Source: Liolophura sinensis | Taxonomy: Eukaryota; Mollusca; Polyplacophora; Chitonida; Chitonidae | Reading direction: 5' to 3' | NCBI RefSeq assembly: GCF_032854445.1 | Contig: NC_088298.1 | Coordinates: 18,619,976-18,683,975, forward strand | Length of the DNA stretch: 64,000 nucleotides | Shown: positions 15,701 to 25,200 of the stretch, piece by piece | Layout of the letters: every line of letters starts with the position of its first letter | How positions within the stretch are numbered: position 1 is the stretch's first letter | The notes under the pieces: model-generated | The model's input: only the letters and a program-made list of their open reading frames with translations | What the model was told of the DNA's origin: nothing | Databases searched by the model: none | Translations under genes and position numbers: made by a program

Positions 15701-15963
15701 CCCAGAATAAATAAATTGCATACATGTGCTACCTCGTCGCTAATGCAACCTCTGTTCTTTTACGTCTTCAGTTATACATATCCCAATACCACATATGGAT
15801 GGCCGACGACGGGCACAGCATTTTGGTATTGGTCCCTGGATACCCTATCCTGAATTTCATACTGACAACGTGTCTGCTCGTCTCTGTGTGTGTTGAACTG
15901 AATAAGATCACCAATGCCTTGGCCAAAGTGATACGTGACCTGTGGACAGCCGTAGTGTCGTAG
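743..15963 (+). CDS. casd1: CASD1-like sialate O-acetyltransferase, copy 1 (exons 7-15 plus six more; 5' end outside window)
   Basis: Fifteen exons join in frame with GT-AG borders: 743-830, 1999-2113, 4093-4241, 5749-5810, 7248-7338, 7762-7870, 8383-8472, 9910-10029, 11080-11230, 11456-11538, 12214-12312, 12838-13005, 14343-14420, 14708-14800, 15772-15963 (stop TAG). By comparison with copy 2 these are exons 7-21. They encode the end of the luminal SGNH-like esterase domain, with the Asp and His of DGIHL (exon at 1999), a Cys-rich hinge, and the Cas1p-type multi-membrane acyltransferase domain: MAYFYLCMR, LNREQTTEWKGWMQL, SSYLFLFAFGHFSYFW, WIWRLQLDRY, FAWFGKMSLE, LYISQYHIWMADDG. In vertebrates CASD1 moves acetyl from acetyl-CoA to CMP-sialic acid in the Golgi; the same role here is inference. 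Adding the six 5' exons of copy 2 gives about 800 residues, close to the human length. The C-terminus ends in TAVVS, apparently shortened by the minisatellite that begins at the stop codon. Confidence 0.9.
1490..1740 (+). repeat. Dispersed repeat family R, copy in duplication copy 1
   Basis: ttgaatactaatttcactca, gtggaaactgctgagtgttt and cagatgtctgtttctactca follow the family order. Counterpart at 57845-58070. Confidence 0.55.
5455..5585 (-). mobile_element. SINE fragment inside duplication copy 1
   Basis: Decayed tail and body (ttatttgattggtgattttc). The same insertion is at 61802-61932 in copy 2, so it predates the duplication. Confidence 0.75.
6296..6565 (+). repeat. Dispersed repeat family D, copy
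   Basis: Shared order of words: gggtaactctagaccagt, ctaattctgcttaagc, gtaatttgctactattta-like, aaaccctaactgaggtga-like, gtgtgaccatttgcc-like, cactgtcgtcgctgctc-like. No protein is coded. Its counterpart is at 63675-63945. Confidence 0.75.
7396..7560 (-). mobile_element. SINE, head-truncated
   Basis: From tgatttatttattgttcggt to cgtgcgaacg in the intron after the 7248 exon. Confidence 0.82.
8600..9850. other. Unassigned AT-rich insertion-like block in a casd1 intron
   Basis: A 1.2-kb stretch between exons 8383 and 9910 with no exon, no SINE and no clear terminal repeats. It contains a short direct repeat of ctctcaagtggactt near 9550-9590. It may be a decayed LTR but I could not find ends or target duplications. 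Confidence 0.3.
10840..10977 (+). mobile_element. SINE 3' fragment, decayed
   Basis: Recognisable from gtgggaagaaatctacagat through cgccataatgttggcttata to an aaataaataaat tail. Confidence 0.55.
11748..11950 (+). mobile_element. SINE copy, diverged
   Basis: Head ctcccgtgacctagtggtta and B box gctcaagtcc are kept; the middle is shortened; tail gtgcggcataaaacaccagt. Confidence 0.85.
13076..13156 (+). mobile_element. SINE 3' fragment
   Basis: Only the body end from tttctcccaccataatgttg to the aaacaacaagcaaatcaac tail; it lies directly before the inverted copy at 13171. Confidence 0.75.
13171..13412 (-). mobile_element. Near full-length SINE in casd1 copy 1 intron
   Basis: Same family, flanked by an 11-bp duplication ACTTTCTAATA (13160-13170 and 13413-13423). 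The A-box side is slightly shortened (gcgcgctaaccaactgagcc). Confidence 0.92.
13855..14145 (+). repeat. Dispersed repeat family R, copy
   Basis: From tgaacagttgcaatcaaagc through ttgaatactgatttcactca to cagacatctgtttcgacgca. Non-coding; its left end resembles sequence beside the reverse transcriptase relic at 30770, so it may be the 3' part of that element. Confidence 0.6.
14805..15195 (+). repeat. Dispersed repeat family R and reverse-transcriptase tail, copy
   Basis: ctgcattattcaaaactgtt to tgtctgtttcgacgct repeats the 13980-14145 words; 15040-15085 (aaatatgaacagagcgtcca) matches the end of the relic at 31161; 15125-15195 repeats the left part of family R. Confidence 0.55.
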
Positions 15964-16470
15964 ATGTCACTTCTTCAGATGCACTGTGCTTCGTGGACAA
16001 TAATGGTGTCATAGATGCCTTTTCTGCAGACCTATTGTGACTTTTTGAAAGCGGTGGTGTTGTAGATGGCACTTCTGTAGACCTATTGTGACTTTTGGAA
16101 AGCCGAGGTGTCGTAGATGTGACTCCTGCAGACCTATTGGGACTTTTGGGCAGCGGTGGTGTCGTAGATGCCACTTCTGTAGACCTATTGTGACTTTTGG
16201 AGAGCCGCGGTGTCGTAGATGTGACTTCTGCAGACCTATTGTGACTTTTGAAAAGTCATGCTGTGGTAGATGTTACGTCTGCAAACCTAATAAGCCATAT
16301 GGACAGTCATGGCGTCGTAGATGTGACTTCTGCAGACCTATTGTGACTTTTGAAAAGTCGTGCTGTGTGTAGATGTTACGTCTGCAAACCTAATAAGCCT
16401 TATGGACAGTCATGGTATCGTAGATGTGACTTCTGCAGACTTATTGTGACTTTTGGAAAGCTGTGGTGTT
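15935..16470 (+). repeat. 51-bp minisatellite beginning on the casd1 stop codon
   Basis: About ten units of 51 bp, typified by gtagatgtgacttctgcaga then cctattgtgacttttggaaa then gcggtggtgtc. The first unit overlaps the final codons TAVVS-stop of copy 1. Because 51 is 17 codons, most units keep the same frame and repeat the TAG. Later units change to a second type with tgttacgtctgcaaacctaa. Confidence 0.9.
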
Positions 16471-16484
16471 AAACATGCGATTTG

Positions 16485-16710
16485 GCATTGCATTTACCAT
16501 CACTACACTTTTTTACCTAATTGTGCTTAAGCCATTGTGCTAGGAGCGTGTAATTTGCTATTATTTATGCGTCTACATAAACAGAATAAAACCCGAACTT
16601 AGGTGAATTAACCAGAGGACGTATTTCACAGGTTAGGTGTGACCATTTGCCAGCTATCACGTTGTCGTCACTGCTCTGATTGTTTCTCTATGTTGTACGT
16701 CTTAGTTAAA
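16485..16710 (+). repeat. Dispersed repeat family D, copy
   Basis: Follows the casd1 minisatellite; keeps ctaattgtgcttaagccatt, the aaaacccgaacttaggtgaa word and the cgtcactgctctgattgttt end. Confidence 0.75.
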
Positions 16711-16730
16711 TTGTATTATAAATCTGTTAA

Positions 16731-16736
16731 AATAAA
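16731..16736 (+). terminator. Candidate polyadenylation signal for casd1 copy 1
   Basis: AATAAA about 770 nt past the stop codon, after the minisatellite and a dispersed repeat. Another AATAAA lies inside that repeat near 16586, so the true end could be earlier. Confidence 0.35.
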
Positions 16737-16739
16737 GGA

Positions 16740-19135
16740 ATATTTTTAAAAATTAACTTTAAGTTTATGAATATATTTGTCGTAGTGTAATATTAGACTA
16801 GGCACACTTCATGACCGTCATTAAAGGGCACCGTTGTGTTGTAACGCTGTCATTGTGGAACCACATGTTTATATTGTTAGGACTGGATATCTCAAAAGAC
16901 AACCAAGACAATGCATAGATTTATAATTTGCATTCTGGGGCCTCTGGGGCCTCTGGGGCCTCTGTGGCTCAGTTGGTTAGCGCGCTAGCACAGCGTAATG
17001 ACCCAGGAGTCTCTCACCATTCTCGTCGTATAAGTGATATACTCTTGAGTACGGCGTAAACTACCAATCAAATAAATAAATAAATAAATATAATCTGCAT
17101 TCTCAAACTTATACGACCAAACTTAGCCGAGGTGGTTAGCATGCCAGCGTTGCGCAATGATTTATTTATCTCACTGGTGTTTTATCTCACTGGTATACAA
17201 AAACATTTTACTTATACAATTATCCCCAACGCCTCCGTTTGTCCAGTGGAACTATTTCTTTTGTGTGTTTTGGGGAATCCAGGATTCTCAATGGTGGAGA
17301 GTTTTGATATCTCCAATCAGAGGACGCTGGCAGAGAGAGGTAAATGTAGTAAGCACCAAGTCAGTGTAGTGAAAGGCTACCATATACGTTTTACTTTAGT
17401 GAGGTTGTCAATACCCGGTTCTTGGTCATGTAATTAATCCATTGTTCTCAGGGTCTGAGTGGCTATAGGTGATGCACAGCATCCTCTTCTGTGGCGAACA
17501 TGCAATTTGTCGGAGTCTATTTGCTTTCCACCAGAGTGATGTATGTCACACGTAAGAGAGGTCGGCGATAATGCACCAAACGTGAGTGGTTTATACTCCG
17601 AGCACTCAGGTTGTATATGTGTTTTCTTTCTATCAATTAAACTGTCGCCCAGCGCTTCAGTAATATTTCTTGACCTTGAGGTCACCAAAACCCCACTAAA
17701 TGTTAAAGCTAATGAATGTACAAATTTAATGCCCTAGGTTAGGTGTGTATCCTAGTGATTGGAAAACAGGTAACTTAGCCATTCGGAGGTGATCGAATTC
17801 CCAATTCCCACATATATATAATGTAGAAAATAGCGATACATTTACATGTTCTCATGTAGAGAACAGGCATAAGAAGAACACAAAAACGTTCTCAAATTTT
17901 TACTCCTTTACATCCCTGCAGCAGTTTTTGTTCTCATCGGGACTACTGATGTCAAATATGTTACATGTATTTAATTCACGGTGAATTGAAAGAGCTTTCC
18001 GCACATTGAAATAAGAAGAGTAACATTTATTAAACATATATTGTTGATGAGAGCGGTACATCTATATAAAAAAACTGCCTGGGGCTCACCGGTCCTCTAC
18101 AAAGGGAAGAGATTCGGAATGGCATAACATGTTAAAAAAAACAGCGCTTGTTGTGAGAATCCATGTTTACGTGTATTGTTGTCACGAAGGTATAGACGAT
18201 GGCTCTGCTAGCAATAGTTATAATACATACTTCCATGACAAAGGTTGATCTAGTTTACTGCATATAATTACACACAACCAGACTTCTTCGTCTAGACTCC
18301 GTTTCTCTTATCTGGTTTCGGAGAGATAACGGAAAGTTTTGAAATTTATCAGTTAAACACAGCAGACGGAATGCAGGGGAAACACTGACAGATGTTCACA
18401 GCTAGTCAGAGGTCTGGAATCCTGTTATATCACTGTTAACATAAAGTTACTCTCAACACAACAGTCGACAAAGACATCATTCAACTTACTGAAAGAGGCT
18501 ATGCTTACTGTTAAAGGCACACGTGAGTTAACTAGCGTTGCTACAAAAGAAGGCATGTCAGCGGCTGATTCCAGGAAAATGGCGACAAAATCCCGCAGAG
18601 TCTGTTTTCTCAGCGGATTACGTGGCACGACAGTGCATTCAGTGGGAAGGCGTATGTGTAACGGTCATTGTAAAATGACACACGGACATTGCACATGTTG
18701 GCTGATCTCTAACCTGAGTAGGTAGCATCGTTTCTTATTTACATATCTTTTCAATTTATTTCCAATTATTATTGTTGTTACATAACGAACACACAATTCC
18801 CTCCCATTAGTCATTGCACTGAAAAGAGGATTCTCATAAATGTCTTATCAAGGATTTTGTTTTTATTAACATCAACATCGTCTTAAAAGACGTTGGTCAG
18901 CGGAATATACGGGCGGTGTTCAAAACTCACCCTTGAGCAGATTATATATTTAAAGATAGAAAATAAAGTACATTTACAGAGCAAAATTATTAAAGCGGAT
19001 GTATCTGTAAATTTTGATAAAGTACACAGTAAAATGAATGACCTACGAGAAAGTTTTACTCCAAGTTAAGAAACTCCACACGGACTTCTTAAACAAACGG
19101 AACGTTCTTTAGATGCCCAAGTCTCGTTTAAGTGA
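16740..19135. other. Intergenic, no gene seen
   Basis: Between casd1 copy 1 and the arrays. Beyond SINE remains at 16940-17250, I see only short unsupported frames, such as 18501-18725. Confidence 0.6.
16940..17088 (+). mobile_element. SINE with internal deletion
   Basis: An intact tRNA-like head (tctgtggctcagttggttag) is joined directly to the cgtcgtataagtgatatact end; the B box and middle body are gone. Preceded by three copies of ctctggggc. Confidence 0.88.
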
Positions 19136-19410
19136 CATCACAGCATGCTGAGTAACTCTAGACCAGTGACGTCTAATAAATTGAAATTAACGTTACTACA
19201 TTTTTTATTTAATTGTGCTTAAGCTGTGATGTCAGGGTGCGCGTAATTTGCTGCTATTTAAGCATTTACATAAACGAATAGAATAAAACCTTAACTGGGG
19301 TAGCTTATCAAGAGATTGTATTTCACCGATTACGTGTGACCATTTGCCAGCTATCACACTGTAGTCGTTTAATTGGGTTTACACTCTCTACGCTGTACGT
19401 CTTTACTTAT
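19135..19410 (+). repeat. Dispersed repeat family D, copy
   Basis: From agcatgctgagtaactctag to cactctctacgctgtacgtc. Confidence 0.75.
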
Positions 19411-20210
19411 ACCCTACATCCAAAACACCAAGTGACTGCCCCAAAACACCACATTTCCTACTCAGAAAAAAACCCTGCCTACTTCCACACCTACAAATAT
19501 CAAACCACCTACCTCAACACACCACACTTTCCACGTCGAAGCAGCATACTACCTGCTTTAAAACACCACCCTACCTACCTACCTACCTACCTTAAAACAT
19601 CTTACATGTACCTCATTCAGTACACCATCTTTCCTACATGTACCTCAAAGCCTCATCCTACATGCCCAAAACACCATTCTACATACCTCAAAACTCCATC
19701 CTACTTACTTCCGAATATCATCAATTTGCCTCAGAGAACCATGACATTTACCTGAAGACATTATCCTACCTACCGGAAGACATCATCCTACCTAGCTCAA
19801 CAAACCATCCTACCTAGCTCAAGACACTACACATCCTACCTAGCTCAAGACACTACACATCCTACCGCAAAGCATCACACTTCCTACCTTAAAGCAGCAG
19901 CTACATACTTCAAAAAAATGACTTACTTAAGAAGCATCAAATTACGTATTACAAAGCATGCACTTCCCTCGTTCCGCAAAAAGCCCATCCTACCTACATG
20001 TACCTCTGAACACCGCTATATTTACCACAAAATACCATACTCAAAACAACTCCCTACCTACCTCAAAGGATCGTCCTACCTGTCTTAAAGCACCACTACT
20101 CTTTCACAACGAATAAACCCGCCTACTTCAAAAAATCACTCATCGTACCTCAAAACACTGTTCCTTTTTTAAAGAATCAACTTACCAACCGCATAGTTTT
20201 AAACATGAAA
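19400..20210. repeat. Low-complexity CCTACC / CTCAAAACACC region
   Basis: Degenerate runs of cctacctacctcaaaacacc and relatives; no coding exon seen. It grades into the ~65-bp array that follows. Confidence 0.7.
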
Positions 20211-22065
20211 GGTTAAAAGTCAAATCTTCTTCCCTAAAATCATCAACATCCATACCAAAAAACACTAAACTCCCAGCCTCAAAAAGCAATCCATTTTATC
20301 TAAAACCACCACCATTCATACCACAAACACCAACCTCCCAGCCTCAAAAAGCAAATCTTTTGCCTTAAACCATCACTAACTATGCCACAAAACACCAACC
20401 TACCAGCCTCAAAAAGCAAATCTTATCTGAAACCACCACCATTTATTACACAAACATGAACCTTCCTGCCTCCAAAAGCAAATCTTATTACCTAAAACCA
20501 CCACTATCCATACCACAAACACCAAGCTCCCAATCTTAAAAAGCACATTTTCTCACCTAAAACCCCAACTATCCATGCCACAAAATACCAATCTCCCATC
20601 CTCAACGAGCAAATCTTCTTGCCTAAAACCACTAACATCAATGCCACAAAACACCAACCTACCCCATTCAAAAGGAAATCTTCTTTTCTAAAACCATAAC
20701 TATCCAATCCACCAAACCCCAGGTTTCCAGCATCAAAAAGCAAATCTTTTTACCTAAAATCAGTACCATCCATTCCACAAAACACCAACCTTGCTACCTC
20801 AAAAGGCAAATCTTCTTATCTAAAACACCACCATCCATACCAAGAAACATCAACCTCCCAATCTCAAAAAGCAAATCTTTTTACCGAAAAGCACCACCAT
20901 TCGTTCTACAAAACAGCAACCATGCTACCTTCTTATCAAAAACCACTTTATTCCTTACCAAAAAATACTAACCTTACATCATCAAAAAACAATTGTTCCT
21001 TAAAAAACCAGCACCATCCATGCAAAAAAAAACTCGAACTTTTCGGCGTCAAAAAGCAAAATCTTCTGTCCTAAAGCCACTACCATCCATATCACAAAAC
21101 ACTAATCTTCCAGCCTCAAAAAGCAAATCTTCTTTTCTAAAACCACTACAATCAACTCCAAAAAACACCCACTATCTAGCCTCAGAAAGCAAATCTTACT
21201 ATACCACAAATATCAACCTTTCAGCCTCATAAAGCAATCTTCTGGCCTAAAACCACCACCACCACCTTTGCCAAAAAAACACCAACCTTTCAGCGTCAAA
21301 AACCGAATCTTCTAGCCTAAAACCATTACCGTCCATGCCACAAGACACCAGCGTCACAGCCGCAAAAAGCAAATCTTATAAAAGCCTAAAATCACCATTA
21401 TCCATACCACAAACACCTAGCTCCCAGTCTTAAAAAGCACATTTTCTCGCCTAAAACCACTACTATCCATACCACAAAATACCAACCTCCCATCTTCAAC
21501 GAGCAAATCTTCTTGCCTAAAACCACTAACATCCATGCCGCAAAACACAAACCTTCCAGCCTCATAAAGCAAATATTCCTGCCTAAAACCACCACTATCC
21601 ATTCCATAAAACACCAGCCTTCAAAAAGGAAATTTTCTTGCCTACAATCACTAACATCCATTCCACAAAACACCAACCTTGCTACCTCAAAAGGCATTTC
21701 TTCTTACCTAAAACACAACGATCTATGCCACGAAACATTAAACCTCCAAACCTCAAAAAGCAAATCTTACTACCTAAAACCACCACCATTTATGCCACAA
21801 AACAATAAGATCTCAGCCGCAAAATACAAATCTTCTTACCGAAACCCACTACCATCAATGCCATAAAACACCAACCTAACAGTCTCAAAAAGAGACTACC
21901 TAAACCCCTTATCATCCACACCACAAAACACCAGGGCCCAGCCCTCGGCCTCAAAAACCAAATCTTCACACCAAATACCATTACCATCCATACCACAAAA
22001 CACCGGCCTTCCAACCTCAAAGAGCAAATCTTCTTATCTAAAGGCAGCACTTTCCATACCTCAAA
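20210..22065. repeat. Degenerate ~65-bp tandem array upstream of the Ly6-SRCR gene
   Basis: Roughly 28 units of the kind aaaaccaccaccatccatac, cacaaaacaccaacctccca, gcctcaaaaagcaaatcttc, ttaccta. Units diverge by many substitutions and small deletions, so the array is old. It ends 160 bp before the signal-peptide ATG. Minus-strand open frames inside it (about 20504-20743 and 21398-21697) are products of the repeat. Confidence 0.85.
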
Positions 22066-22224
22066 CTACACCGTTCAATCGCCTAAAAGACTGCCTTTCC
22101 ACTAATTCCTACAAAAAGTAAATTCTCATACACACCGTCCTCAAAAACAAAACAACACTGTTGTGAATTAACCAATAGAAGAAGCACCACGGACAACAGT
22201 TTTTTTTTCTATGAAGCTAACTTA

Positions 22225-22285
22225 ATGTTTCGACGTATCTCTGTTGTAGGCTTCATTGCTCTGCTGACGTCAATAACAATAACAT
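22225..22285 (+). CDS. Signal-peptide exon of the Ly6-SRCR gene
   Basis: The ATG at 22225 opens [10 protein letters not shown] followed by [10 protein letters not shown], a short basic start and a hydrophobic core typical of a signal peptide. The exon leaves one base (T) before a gtaggt donor, which joins GT of the exon at 22576 to make a Cys codon. A four-codon upstream reading frame (ATG at 22211) precedes it. The donor is only moderate, so the start is likely rather than certain. Confidence 0.6.
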
Positions 22286-25200
22286 GTAGGTAATACAGAG
22301 GCTGTAAATGCTTATTTTTATTATTTGCAAATAATAAATTATGTGTCAGGAACGAAATGGCACCACCGGTATGTTTTTTTTTCGTTGGTTTCGGGCATGT
22401 TTGATAGAATCCAATTTCACAGCGTTCGCTATGAGGATATTTGGAAATTTGCAAAATATGCCTGTACGACCGACAAAAATGACCTCCTCACTAGCAAATG
22501 CATCTCCTTAGTGTGTCCCCGATCTAAGAGAGCCAAAGATCGCAGTAATCTATTACTATACGTACATGTATACAGGTTTTGCCTCGGCTGATATCTACGG
22601 TCCAAAATGTCTCAGCTGTGAAGAAGTGGAGAGTCCATCAGACTGCCTGCACACTAAACGATGCTGGGCACACGAGGTGAATTATTTTCTCTACAATCGA
22701 ATTAAATTTTTATATTCCTTTTATTTTTTAGCTGTTTAGGTCCAATATGAGTAGTCATCATATACCTCTGGCCGTTACCCAACTGATACAGAGGCATTTT
22801 ATATTTTTTCATATATGCATCCTCTGAAACCTGGCAATACTTTCGGTGTTTACATTCAAAATGCCAGGGAAATCCCTAAACTAACATCGGAATTTGGTGT
22901 GACGTAACTACTACAACAACAACATTAAATTGTAAAGAAACACATTTAATGGTCTTCCCTTTAGCACAAAAAAAAGAAAGAAAAAAACACAGTTAACACC
23001 TCGACGTCGACGTCGAGGTATTTATTTAAACTGTGAAAATATGACTGACCTTCGTGGTGAAAATCCTTAACTTTGTCCTTTAAGCAACGTAAACAAAAGG
23101 TCACACAGATTAATATTTACGTGCTGATCAGTCCCATACAATCGGTTATCTCGTTTCACTCAGAGTCGATGACATTGGTCACATGAATCCGAAATTTGCA
23201 CGAACCCGGCGTCTTTCGTCTTCCCATCTACTGACTGTAAAGAGGAAAAATAGCAAATATACCCGGCGGTCACACACTCACGACAGTAGTCAGTAGTTTC
23301 ATCATTAATTCCTACCGGTGCGCCATGATCAATGTTCACTTCCCGCTTTGAAAATCTCCAGAGGAGTCACCGGAGGTGCAGTGACACATGATCAGAGGTT
23401 ATATACGCCACATGAGATTTTCAATAAATGCAGACTTTACATCACTGTTGTAGAGCCAAACATTCGGTCCAGTCATCATCATGTGCTGTAGCCGTTCTCT
23501 TCAAACAAGACATGATTTTAAATCAAACCACGCGGTGAAACTTTGCTGACATAACCCACGTCTAGCTCTTATTAATGATTTCAGGAAACCGAATGTAGTT
23601 CTTCTATAAATGAGCACAATTTCTTCAGCTTGAATATTATTGTTTTCTTTAAATTTCTGTTTCAATAGTTTTAACACAAACTATTTAAAATAAATCAATA
23701 TAGTGAACATTCATGAGCTTAGACTAGACCGTCATTTCACGAAACGCGGTAAAATTTCTACGGCGCTCGAATCCCCTCACGCTCTGTCATCACGTGAGAG
23801 AGACGTGTGCGTTTTGACTACTTATTACACAAAAATAAAGGTATATGATAAATAGGTTATCATAAAAGTGCTCTTGTTGTTTGACGTCACACACCGTTAT
23901 GATAATCTCTGTATATCAATCATATATACAGATGGTCTAAATGGGAACATATAATACGATAATAGGACTGTCGAGGAACTGTTAAACAGCTGTTGGAAGA
24001 TGTTGGCATAATGTGATGCAGTATTCTTCGTTTCCGTAATCTGTTTGACTTATTTGATTGATGTTTTACGCCGTACTCAAGAACATATCACTTATACGAC
24101 GGCGGCCAGCATTATGGTGAGAGGAAACCGGGCCGAGCCCGGGGGAAACCCACGACCATCCGTAGTTTGCTGCAGACCTCCCTCACGTACGGTCGGAGAG
24201 GAAGCCAGCATCAGCTGGACTTGAACTCACAGTGACCGCATTGGTGAGCGGTCCCTGGGTCATTGCTTACTACCCACCTCAAGCACGGAACAGCCCCCCC
24301 CCCCCCACCACTTCCCCCGTAAACTATGTATAAATATGTATTAAAGACCCTGAAGTGTTACCCTAGAAAACACAAGAGGGTTACTATCTGCTGGAAACCG
24401 TCAAACAAATATTGGTTGATAATATCAGTCTGTGTTTCACACACATGTTATGTGCTGTGTGTTCTTAAAATGTGTTGGATAACAGCTACCACTAGTCTCT
24501 ATTTACTCAGATAAGCCACGATATAACCGTGTGGCCTTTTGGGGAAGCAGTCCGTAAAGTATATATCACATGTTTTGGCTTTTATCGGTTGCTAAAATGT
24601 GTTTCCCTCGACATGATGTATTCTTTTATATTCGCTTGTATAGGCATATATCCTCAAGAAAGAGTTAAGCGTCTGCTGAAGTATTGCACAAGTCGCTTAT
24701 ATGTAGACAACATACAGGCTTTAATAAGGAAACACTTAACCATGAACATGTATTTGGCATGCAGTGTCAATCGATGCCTTATATGTACAAACTTTTGCCT
24801 GTCTGTTTGAATATTGGTTTGATGCTTTGTCCGCTTGCATGTGCATGTATTTCAATCTCGTTTAGCACAGATTCGGTCATATTACGACAATCTCACATTG
24901 TAGCATATTTAGTGTGATGCCTCACTGGAATGTCATATAGAACACACCAAATATGACACCAAATCACCCGACAGTCCAATATAGTTGCCCTCAACATGTT
25001 TAGAATTGTTGAAATTGGACTGGAATTGAAATCGTTTGAGTAATATAATGGACCAACGGTTTAAACACTTGGCAAGCGCCGGATTGATTATTTAGGAAAA
25101 GTGGAAAATTCAAGTAACCCAAAAGTTAATCATAAAAGAACAACCATTGTCATCTGTTGTTGTTTCTTGTTTACTTACTTACAGCAATGCTTCACGGAAC

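Noticed and set aside
16088-16372. 94-codon frame with repeated CRRCDFCRPIVTF-like words
   Set aside because: It is an off-frame reading of the 51-bp minisatellite; the Cys pattern is not an independent zinc-binding protein.
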